Below are positions 21,560 through 33,600 of a stretch of 64,000 bases of DNA, piece by piece; within the stretch, counting starts at the first letter, position 1; every line of letters begins with the position of its first letter. The notes beneath the pieces were generated by a model. That model saw only the letters and a program-made list of their open reading frames with translations, was not told the origin of the DNA and made no database searches. The stretch comes from Pseudeuparius sepicola. Lineage: Eukaryota; Arthropoda; Insecta; Coleoptera; Anthribidae. Both the position numbers and the translations under genes were made by a program. The stretch covers positions 23,638,901 through 23,702,900 of the forward strand of contig OY987299.1 of the NCBI GenBank assembly GCA_963920635.1, in the 5' to 3' direction.

Positions 21560-21681
21560 TTATTGAGCATCCAGTTTATTCAGGTTGAGTTCGGCTGATT
21601 TCATCTTTGGGTCAATGTGAAGTGCCTTTTTGTACATTTCTCTAGCTTTTTCTAATTTATTCCACCTATGATATAACACTC
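21560..21681 (-). CDS. TMTC4: TMTC4 terminal exon
   Basis: Acceptor TTGATTTCAG. Residues 652-691 and TAA. VLYHRWNKLEKAREMYKKAL matches the last TPR (NLAVLYHRW in vertebrate TMTC4), ending in LNKLDAQ. Confidence 0.92.
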
Positions 21682-24600
21682 CTGAAATCAAGGGAATACA
21701 TAAGAAGTGACTGCAGAAATATAGTAAGTTCTGAATAAGGAAAATGGCCAATAATATTTAATAGTTATTTATATTGCAAGATACGTCCACTTCTTTGGTC
21801 GAGGAGGTTGTTTAAGGCCAAAAAAGAGCTTACGCCTCATGCAATGTATTATATTATTCCTGCTTCTCCTGTTAGGTATAGGTAATTTTAATTAAACGCT
21901 ATGGAGTACATTAGTAATAATATTCAAAATTACCATTGCTCAATTACTAAAAATTAAAATCAGTAATAAATATAAGTACCTATAATGTAGCTATAATAAA
22001 AAAAAACTTGGGTTTTGTGTGGGACTTGAACCCGTGACCTACAGTTTACTATCCGGACGCTTGTAACCCAGCGCTACGTTCACTGCTGCTTGAATTTGCT
22101 AGTAGCCACATTATTTGACACTGAAAAATACATCCACATTCGTAATTTTTCTTTGGCATAATTCATATTCCTTTTACTCAAAACCAGTTTATAAAACAAT
22201 CGATATGAAACAATAAATTTGACGACAGTTTCAAGTTGCTACAAAAAGATGAATAGCACAGTCGTATTGGCCACACCCGAAAACCACACATACCATGTTT
22301 CACGGTCATAGCTTATACAGGGCTTTCAGAAAATAGCTTCAAACATGGCAAAAATACGGTTTTTCGAAGTACCCTGTACAAACACCGAGAGATATTTTAA
22401 AATTATTTCTTTGCAGTTTGATTAGGGCTCACATAAGCCATCAATTCCCACGATTTCATGGCCCTGCCATATAAAATACAAAAATCGAAAATAATCGTTT
22501 TTCTCTTGGTGTTTTTGTTTAAATTTTTTTCTACAATTTTAACTTATGTCTATTAAAAAACATAAACAATATTAAATTTTAGAAAGTATTTTCAATAAAA
22601 AGCACTGGGTGCTCTTTATTGAAAACACTTACCTACCTACCTTTCCACACAGTAAATATATAAAAATTAATCCGTTATACTCATGCCTTCCTCTTCTTTA
22701 TTATTGTTTAGACTAAAAGACAATAATAAATAATATGTTTCTATGACAAAAGCTATATCGTCAAAAACAAAACTGTCGAAAATTTCGATTTGTTGGTTAT
22801 GTTGTCCGCTGTCAGCTGAAGGATATTTCACAATGTCCAATTATTTTTATTTCTTCTGAGCTAGCGTTCGGCAATTTTCGGGAACTATTGTGACGTAGAA
22901 ACCCCTGTCGGTAAACCGAATGAAGATTTAAAAAAATCTTCATTTTATTTTCAAATTATTAATTAATGCAACACTTTTGAGGAAAGTTATATGTGCTAGT
23001 AGTGTAATTTGGTGATACTTCATCCGCTGATTAGCATTTTATCTCAAAATCCGATTAGAGGAAACTTCCCAATATTGTTTATGTTTTTAGTAGGCATAAG
23101 TTAAAATTGTAAAAAAAAACACCAAGAGAAAAAAAAAAACGATTATTTACGATCTTTGTATTTTTATTGCGAACGCCCTATATAAGGCAGGGCCATGAAA
23201 TCATGGGTATTGATAGCTTATTTGAGCCTTAATTAAACTGCAAAGAAATAATTTTAAAATATCTCTCGGTGTTTGTACAGGGTACTTCGAAAAACCGTAT
23301 TTTTGCCATGTTTGAAGCTATTTTCTGAATGCCCTGTATAAGCTATGACCGTGAAACATGGTATGTGTGGTTTTCGGGTATGGCCAATACGACTGCTATT
23401 CATTTTTTTTTTCAAAAAAAATGCCTAATGTCACAGAATAAATAGCTTTGCAACAGAAGCCTCCTTACGGACATGTGTCAAAAATAAGCGAGTCTCCATT
23501 TCAATTTACAGAAAGACAGACAGTATTTTAAGCATAAATTTGGTTCTAATACAATCTCTTTGCTATGTAGATTAACTAAAATCAAATAAAATGCACATTA
23601 TACTTGTCTTTACAAGATATTTCGCTAAAAAGCGAGTCTCCTTTTGACACATGTCGCTAAGGAATTGTCTGTATTACTCCTTAGTCTGTGCTAATGTGTT
23701 TTTGCAGTTTTTGGGGGTATAATTTTGATCGTAGTAGGTCACGGAAAAGACGAATCTGAAAAAAATTAGTGTCAAAATGTAGATCTTTCGGAGCACTATA
23801 CTTTTAAAAAAAGTTTTTGAAAATCGGTCAACCCGTAAAAAAATAAAGAATTTTCTCGACTTGAAGTGAAACACACTGTATATTTTATTAATGGTTTGAA
23901 GGTCCTTGCTGCATAATAGTTGCATCGTTGCTAGGCAATACTTTTTGTACCTAGCAACGGGGCACCTCGAACATTTCACTTTCGCTTTCGGACATGTTGG
24001 CGAGCGTGTAAAGTGAACTTATGGGGAAGGGAGCGAGAAGAAGTAATTTAATTAATAACTATCAAACGAGTTAAAAAAAAAAACAATTTTATGTCCTTAG
24101 TCAAAAAAGGGTGGACTTTTATTCTTAACCACATTTAAAAACACCGCAGATGTCAGATTTGCAAATAGGGTACATCAACTGGTCCTCCTAATCTTTAAGA
24201 GGTCTGTTGTTGGTACATCTGACAACTTTGCCATTATGCATATCATGTCTATGATCTCCAATTCCCTTGCTAACTGAGAAATTTTGTGAAAAACTTTGCC
24301 AAGGGTGGTAGTTTTATAACTTAAAAGTTAAAAGTAAACAAATTTGACAGTATGACACCATGACACCTGAACTGCTGTCCATACGGACAGTAGTTCATTT
24401 GTCATGGTGGAAAATTATGGTTTTGTTTACAAATCGGTGATTTCAGAGAAAGATCCGTAAAGTAAGAAGGTTACCTACTATTGTAGAGAGAGGGCAAATG
24501 CCGACATTACAAGAATATTGTCAGATTATCATCATTCCCATGACGTCATCCAGAACGCTCTCTCTCCACAAAAGGCAACCTTCTTACTGTACAGATCTTG

Positions 24601-27600
24601 ATTTCAGAGAGAGGTTTTTAAACAGATTTCCCAACTCAATATAAACTAATTTCCAGCTTCCATCATATTCTGGTTTTAAAAATCATGGTGGCCTTAACAG
24701 TAGTGATTTATATTTTGTTTACAATGTTTACATTTACTTTACCAACACCTGCCGTAACTGGAAATATATTGATCATATGGTCAAATTTCAATACTTTTTT
24801 TGTCTTTCACAAGTAAATGAAAATTTAAATTGAGTAAAAAGGTCTTACGTCCAGAATCCCTTTGACTATTTGGAACTGCAAAAGCACAATTAGTTATTCT
24901 GTAATTTGATTAAGAAAAAAGTTTATGATATCACTGATGGGCCATTTGTGAAATTGTTAAAATTTAGGATGTAAAAGGAATGTTTTAAAATAAGTTTGGA
25001 ACTGTCAGGAGCTAGTGTGCTTTCCTTTTGGAATGTCAAAATGGAACTGTGCATACCCCGACAGTTTCAAACGGTTTGAAGTTCTGTCGAAAAAAACTAT
25101 TACTGTCATCCTTGTTAAACAATAACACCCCAAAATCTATTAAACTAAAGCAAAACAAATTAAAGCGTATTTGGTAAAAACTATAACTTCAGGCTACCTT
25201 TAAAAAATGGCCAAGTAGGTACCCTATTTTTGGCAATTTCAAATAGAGGATTGTCCATTTAACTCCATATAAATTTTCATTAAAAAAATCTCAATTTGTG
25301 CCTACCTAAATTTGAATAGTAGAGACTGTTGTTTGGGCTCAAATTGATAGCTTCCAGAAAGTGGCCCTCCGCTTTCTGGAACTGTTGAATCTTGCCCAAG
25401 GTATTGGCTAAACTGAAATGAAGAGCCGGAGCCTTTGGATTATGCATCAGGGCGGTTCTCCCCAATTCCAAAACTTCAGTGAACTTCTTCATGCTATCCA
25501 GTAATACAAGAGTGTTGCTCCAAGCTGCTACGTGCGACGGACGGTACAGTACGGCCATTTCCCAGGCTTTTAATGCTTCTTCGTTTCGTTTCAGATCCAA
25601 AAACTAAAAGTCTAAAAATAGCAAGTCTAAATGTAAATTTAAACGAACTTACCAAATTCCCTAAATTATAGTAGCAATCGGGATATTTCTTCCTATATGT
25701 TATTGCCATTTTATAACAATGTTCAGCTTCTTCGGTTTGATTTAAGTTTGTTAATACTATGCCCAAGTTCATCCATGCTGCTGCAAAGTTGGGCCTGAAA
25801 TGGAACAGTCCACTTAGTTATACAGGGTTGTCCATAACTTACTGCCATCCTATATAGGGCGTTGTATTCATAAAATTATGGGATCTGTGTTTTTTGTTGT
25901 TGACCTGCAGAGAGTGAAATTAATTCTGTCTTATGGTAACGTAAATACAAACATAAAATTTGCCGTGAAACCATGACAGCTAGAATAAAGTGGTGAATGG
26001 ACTTTTTTATTTAGAATTAAATTCTAAGCGAGATAATATTGAGAAAATTCAGAAGTTATTTGTGGAGAAATATCACGACAAAAACCTAAAGTCACATGAT
26101 TGCCAAGGCGCCTCCCTATCAGCCATATACATTTTGACCCAATCAGGGTGACCATTTCTAGACGTCTGGACTCGGTTCTTGGAAAATGGTCGAAGATAAT
26201 ATGGGGATGTTATATGATACCATAGAAGAATTTACTACGCCTAAATTCTTCTATGATGATACTAGGGTCTATAAATAAATAAATTGGGCCATTTAGTGCT
26301 TCTTTGCAAATACGAAGCTAGGCGTTGCAATGCCAAAAACATTTTTTCCACCAAGCCCTAATTTTTCTGAATATTTTTTGTTAAAAAGTTATTCTGTAGT
26401 GTTATAGTGTTTTCAATGATTTTATTTTTGGAGATATTCGCCTGAACTTTTCTTTGTTTGAAAGATCTTCAAAACTGTGTCTTTTGACCTTCCTACCATT
26501 GCCAATTTTTTTTATACCCTCGATTTTCTCTAAAAGGATTTAGCGTTTTTTTAAGTGTTAATCAGGACACCACAACCACCATACCAAATGTGAACAAAAA
26601 TATACAGAGAGTTCTATTCTACAGGGTGCAAAAGTTGGCAAATTCGGAATTTTAAAAGAATCCGTCGAGTTAAGTGTGCAAAAATCCAATAAAAATATAC
26701 AGATTGTTTTTTTCTGTATGCCATGTCAAAGGTTGAGGTCAAGGGGGTGCTGGTCCAGGGCACCTTTTACTCTTTTGAGGAGTTCTTAAATCTGTTTGTT
26801 TGAATTTTGCGACTTGATCTTTTAATTTGTTAGCTTTGAATTATTTGTTCTGTATGTTTCTGTGTAATGTTCATTGCAATGTACTTAAACTTGTGCTCTG
26901 ATACTGGCTAACTAAAATTATTTCTAGTTCTTACTTAATACTACCCCAGAAAAAAAGACAACTTTTTCTGGGGTAGTTGGTTTTTTTTCTGGGGTACTAC
27001 TTCCATTGTGTGAATATATTGTTCTCTTTGTATAAGTAGGTACAATTGTATGTTTTCTCTTGAAAGGTACTCACACTCACAAGAAATGTGCAACTGCAGA
27101 AAAAATTGGTATGTTTCTTGAAAAAAAGATCAATGATGTCACGGCAGCCATTTTCCTCAATCTAATCTAATTTTTCGCCCTTAATTGGACCTTAGTGTTT
27201 GGTTATTAATTTTCGGCTTTCCTGTATCAAAAATAGGGAGGGAGATGGCGGGATGACAGGGTGTCCCAGAGTTGGCACCTCAGGGCTGCTGGAAACAGAA
27301 AAACGAAAAAACATTTGAAGCGTGGGTCATAAATGGAACTATGTAAGGAAAAAAATTATTTTGAGAACTTTGGAAATATTAGTGATGACGTCATCAATTA
27401 TATTTTCCCAGAAACAGAATTTTTTCACATTTGCAAAACCCGTATTCTTGTGAATAACTTTCGTTAAAGAAAATTTCCTCTATCTGTTTTCGTTTAAAAT
27501 CTACAAGCAAAAAATATGTTCTGAAATATAATATTCAGAAAAATACATTCTTTGCAAATACGGAAAAATTCGGGTATGTTTCTGATTGAATATTTTTTTT

Positions 27601-30600
27601 CTTGCAAAATTGACCCCATGATAATATGGTCCCACTTGAGACCCATGTTTCAAATTTTTGTTCGTTTTTCTGTTGTTTACAACAACCCTAGCCCTGAGGC
27701 GCCAACTCTGAAACCCCCTGTAGAACCAATCAGGTTATACAGGGTGAGTTTTTTTTTATGATCAGTATGGGGATCTGGGAAACTAGCGGAGATAGAAAGG
27801 TTAATTGGGGAAAGAATTGCAGTTTTGTAGGCCCAATAAAATGCACCTTGTGGATTTTTAAAAAGTCATGGCTTACTAGATATTTTTGAAAAAACCAAAT
27901 TTTGGCGATTTATTCTAATCCATCTAACTTCGTTGTTTCTGATTTATTATATAAAAAGTGTAAATACAAAAGTTGGAGGGAATTGTGTCCTCAATGCGGT
28001 TGTCATGTCCTACTTTCCGTGACATCTGCCATTTTCGAGATATGACAGAAATTTGTGTTTTTTTAAATGGAAACAAAACCATAGTTGCCATGGTCTAGAA
28101 AAATCGGGCATTTTTAGAGCTTTCCAATGATATAATACTCTATAATATGGTTATTCGGAAAAATAACGGAAATAACTATGGGTTCCATTTAAAAAACAAA
28201 AGTTTGAGTCATATCTTGAAAATGGCAGCTGTCACGGAAAGTAGGACATGATAACCGCATTGGGAACACAATTCCCTCCAACTTTTGTATTTACACTTTT
28301 TATATAAAATCAGAAACAACGAAGCCCGATGGATTAGATTAAATTGCCAAAATTTCGTTTTTTTCAAAATATCTAGTAAGCCATGACTTTTTCAAAAATC
28401 CACAAGGCGCGTTAAATTGGGCCCACAAAACCGCAATTCTTTACCCGTTTAACCTTCCTTCTATCTCCTCTAGTTTACAAGATCCCCATAAAAAAACGAA
28501 ATTTTGGCGATTTATTCTAATCCATCTTGCTTCGTTGTTTCTGATTTTAGATAAAAAGTGTAAATATCAAAGTCGGGGGGAATTGTGTCCCTAATGTGGT
28601 TATCATGTCCCACTTTCCATGACTGCAGTCATTTTCGAGATATGACACAAACTTGTGTTTTTTTAAATGGAAGACATAGTTATTTCCATTATTTTTCTGA
28701 ATAACCATATCGAGTATTATATCGTTGGAAAGCTCTAAAAAATGCCTGATTTTTTCGAGAAAATGGCAGCTGTCACGGAGACAACCGCATTGGGGACACA
28801 ATTTCCTCCAACTTTTGTATTTACACTTTTTATCTAAAATCAGAAACAACGAAGTTAGATGGATTAGAATAAATCGCCAAAATTTCGTTTTTTTCAAAAT
28901 ATCTAGTAAGCCATGACTTTTTCAAAAATCCACAAGGTGCATTGAATTGGGCCTACAAAACTGCAATTCTTTCCTTCCTTCTATCTGCTAGTTTCCGAGA
29001 TCCCCATACCGATCATCAATATACATCCCACTTTTAGCAAAATTGAAAAAGCCATTCAATAATTATTACAGCTCAAAAACTTAAATTTAGGACTACATGA
29101 CCTATGTGTGAAAAGAAAAAACACGGGTCCCATAATTTTATGAGTAAATACAACGTAGCCTTATATAAAAGAAACCTTTATGTAGCAATCTGAGAACCAC
29201 TTTAATTTGTACTGGTCTTGATATGTCACATTTGACAAATTTCATGTTAGAGGCCAATCCTAACTAAATAATCAAGCATCAGACCACATCTCATTCTTTA
29301 CCAGCTCCCAGAATACCAAAACAACTACAGTTGATGTTAAGAACTGGATGGATTGGACTACTGCCAAAGTAGGGCCTTACATCAGAAAGACTACTTTTTG
29401 GTCCACTCTAGGTTATCACAGATACCATGTGCAACCTAGAGTGCTTGGGAAGGTGAGTCGTAACCTGTTACCTACTTCATTAAATATGCCATTTTGCTTA
29501 TTCAGAAATTGGTCACAATTCTTTTTTATTGTTAAAATTAACATTTATATCCCAAATATCCCATATTTCTTTGGTCGCAATTCTTTTTTATTGTTAAAAT
29601 TAACATTTACATCCTAAATATCCCATATTTCTTGACATTATTTATTCAGTTATTTAATTATTTAAATGTATTAATTAGGTATTACAATAATTGCAGAATG
29701 TTTACAATTTTATTTCTCATTATCATGTACAGCGTGTCCATTTACTATTCCCTTCTTAGATTGTGGCTATACTTTTCAGGATAAAAAAAATCCGTTCGGG
29801 GGATCCAAATAAGGGAAGATGGAGCACATTTTAAATTTCCAAAACATTCACCAATTACGTAAATCATACTTATCAAGTCTTGTTTACAATAATTCATTTT
29901 GTGACAACTTTTTGCTGTTTGAAATTAAACAACGAACACAGAATACAAGCAGCAAATGAAATATTTACCAAATGTCAAACTAGAAACAAAACCGTGGCCA
30001 CCTATGAGTTCTCCTAAAACTTTTAACTTTTTAATTATTTAATATTCTATTTATGCAGTTGTAGTAGGTATACAAAAATATGGTAAACTACAGATTGTAA
30101 CTGGTACTAACGCTTTTTTGATATGCAGCTTTAAATAAGTACAAGTTTGATTCCCGAGTAATTTGCATGTATGTAATAAGTAAAAAAGTTGCAAATTTTC
30201 TGTTTATACTGGATTTTTGAAAAAACTGCTAGAGATAGAGGTACTGTATTAGGTATCAAATTAAAGCTGAATGAATGCTCTATACAATAGAAATGTTAGA
30301 TATAGGGTGTTCCATTTGAAAAAAAAAATAGTAAATTAAGTTTGAAAATGTCGGAGTTTTGGCGGAAAAAAGTGAAACATCCTGTACAAAAATTTTCAAC
30401 TTTGTTCTTAGTCATTAATAAAATGGTTACGTGTAAATCCACAACCAAAGTTTCAAGAGCAAAAATCAAGCCGCAAGAAAAATATAGCAATATTAATGAA
30501 GGCACAGACCTATATAGCTTCGCTACAGACTGTGTCTCGCCGTATATTTTTAGGCGAACCCAAAAGGATGCCAAGTCCCTGGAGTTGGCATCCTTTGTGG

Positions 30601-33600
30601 GAATTCGTACAAATATTTCCACTACCGTCCCATAGAGGTCGCTGAGTTCTACATCTTTCCACTCGTCGTTGCCAAATGTCGCCTATCCGGCCCATTTTAG
30701 GGATAAAAATACATCTGCATACAAGCAAATGTATTATTTATATAAAAACAGACCTATATAGCTTAGCTAAGCTATATATGTCTGTGATATAAATAATATG
30801 TTCACAGAAAGAGGCAAGGAAGATGGAATTGGTAGGTAAGGATTTTTGAGATTCATATTGATGTACATACACTTAAAAATTGCCGGGAAAACTACACCCT
30901 GAAAATCTCAGAAGTAAAAAAATTGCCTGACAAAAAACTACCCCTTCCCACCCCCGAAATGTTTTTGGTCGGATCCTTGCCATTTTCAGCCAGAACGTTC
31001 AAAGTTTACCCAGACGCACCAATCCGCGGTTGAAAAAATTTACCTGACGAAACTACCTCCTGCATCCCTTTAGGGAAAAAAATTGATAACTCCATTGTTT
31101 CTGTTCCGATTTTCGCCGTTTTCACAAGAACGTTCAAAAGAGTCTCAGAAGCATAAAAAACTGCCTGACAAAAACTACCCCTTCCCACCCCCGAAGTTGC
31201 CATTTTCAGCCAGAACGTTCAAAATTTACCCAGACGCACCAATCCGCGGTTGAAAAAATTTTCCTGGCACAACTACCCCCTGCATCCCTTTAAGGAAAAA
31301 AAATGATAACTCCATTGTTTATGGTCCGATTTTCGTCGTTTTCACAAGGATGTTAAAAAAAGTCAGTCTCAGAAATAAAAAAAACTGCCGAAAAAAAAAC
31401 ACCCCTTCCCACCCCCGAAGTTGTTTTTGATCGGAACCTCGCCATTTTTAGCAAGAACGTTCAAAATTATTCCAGAAGCACCAATCCGCGGTTGAAAAAA
31501 ATTGCCGGACAAAACTACCCCCTGCATCCCGTTAGGAAAAAAAATGATAACTCCATTGTTTATGGTCCGATTTTCGCCGTTTTCACAAGGATGTTAAAAA
31601 AAGTCAGTCTGAAAAATAAAAAAACTGCCGGAAAAAACTACCTCTTCCCACCCCTGAAGTTGTTTTTGATCGGATCCTCGCTATTCTTAGCAAGGTCGTT
31701 CAGAATGACTCCAGAAACACCAATCAGTGGTTGAAAAAAATTGCCGGACAAAACTACCCCCTGCATCCCTTTAGGAAAAAAAAAAAGATAATTCCATTGT
31801 TTATGGTCCGATTTTCGCCGTTTTCACAAGGATGTTAAAAAAAGTCAGTCTCAGAAATAAAAAAAACTGGAGGAAAAAAAACACCCCTTCCCACCCCCGA
31901 TGTTGTTTTTGATCGGAACCTCGCCATTTTTAGCAAGGACGTTCAAAATTATTCCAGAAGCACCAATCCGCGGTTGAAAAAAATTGCCGGACAAAACTAC
32001 CCCCTGCATCCCTTTAGGGAAAAAAATGATAGTTCCATTGTTTCTGGTCCGATTTTCGCCGTTTTCACAAGGATGTTAAAAAAGTCAGTCTCATAAATAA
32101 AAAAAAACTGCCGGAAAAAACTACCCCTTTCCACCGCCGAAGTTGTTTTTGGTCATTTCCTCGCCATTTTTAGCAAGGACGTTCAAAATTATTCCAGAAG
32201 CACCAATCCGCGGTTGAAAAAAATTGCCGGACAAAACTACCCCCTGCATCCCTTTAGGGAAAAAATGATAACTCCATTGTTTCTGGTCCGATTTTCGCTG
32301 TTTTCACAAGGATGTTAAAAAAGTCAGTCTCAGAAATAAAAAAAACTGCCGGAAAAAACTACCCCTTCCCACCCCCGAACTTGTTTTTGGTCAGATCCTC
32401 GCCATTTTTAGCAAGGACGTTCAAAATTATTCCAGAAGCACCAATCCGCGGTTGAAAAAAATTGCCGGACAAAACTACCCCCTGCATCCCTTTGGGGAAA
32501 AAAAAATGATAGTTCCATTGTTTCTGGTCCGATTTTCGCCGTTTTCACAAGGATGTTAAAAAAGTCAGTCTCAGAAATAAAAAAAAACTGCCGGAAAAAA
32601 CTACCCCTTCCCACCCCCGAAGTTGTTTTTGGTCGGATCCTCGCCATTTTTAGCAAGGACGTTCAAAATTATTCCAGAAGCACCAATCCGCGGTTGAAAA
32701 AAATTGCCGGACAAAACTACCCCCTGCATCCCTTTGGGGAAAAAATTATAATTCCATTGTTTCTGGTCCGATTTTCGCCGTTTTCACAAGGATGTTAAAA
32801 AAGTCAGTCTCAGAAAAAAAAACTGCCGAAAAAAACTACCCCTTCCCACCCCCGAAGTTGTTTTTGATCGGGGCCTCGCCATTTTTAGCAAGGACGTTCA
32901 AAATTATTCCAGAAGCACCAATCCACGGTTGAAAAAAATTGCTAAAAATGGCGAGGATCCGACCAAAAACAACTTCGGCGGTGGAAAGGGGTAGTTTTTT
33001 CCGGCAGTTTTTTTTTATTTCTGAGACTGACTTTTTTAACATCCTTGTGAAAACGGCGAAAATCGGACTAGAAACAATGGAGTTATCATTTTTTTCCCTA
33101 AAGGGACGCAGGGGGTAGTTTTGTCCGGCAATTTTTTTCAACCGTGGATCGGTGCTTCTGGAATAATTTTGAACGTCCTTGCTAAAAATGGCGAGGATCC
33201 GACCAAAAACAACTTCGGGGGTGGGAAGGGGTAGTTTTTTCGGCAGTTTTTTTTTTATTTCTGAGACTGACTTTTTTAACATCCTGTTACGGGCTTAAAA
33301 TCTGTTTTATTAATAATTTTGTTAGTCCTATTATCTTCTGGTAGATTCTAATGATCCGTGAAAATCTTTCTCCTTGTTTATTACATTTATTTTTAGGTTT
33401 TAATAAATAAATAATTTAATAAGTTGTTAATTCATATTATTTGAACTTTTCTTGGGCTATTGAATATTGTAGATCTGCGGGTTGCTTAGTTTTGGACCGC
33501 TTGGTATATTTCTAAAATGCTCGAATGCACCGATTCTTGTCGCTAGGCCGAGGAAGGCACCTTTTCGACCTCCAAAATTCACCTTCCGGGTCAGTAAGAC

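Noticed and set aside
22015..22090. Functional tRNA gene
   Set aside because: The acceptor and anticodon stems cannot be formed convincingly.
28547..28897. 116-codon - strand frame
   Set aside because: Part of the four-arm palindrome; the same peptide-like strings recur in each arm.
30886..33284. Open frames of up to 148 aa through the satellite, and those at 44596 and 45301
   Set aside because: They repeat with the 240-bp unit and have no domain; simple consequence of a repeat unit divisible by three.
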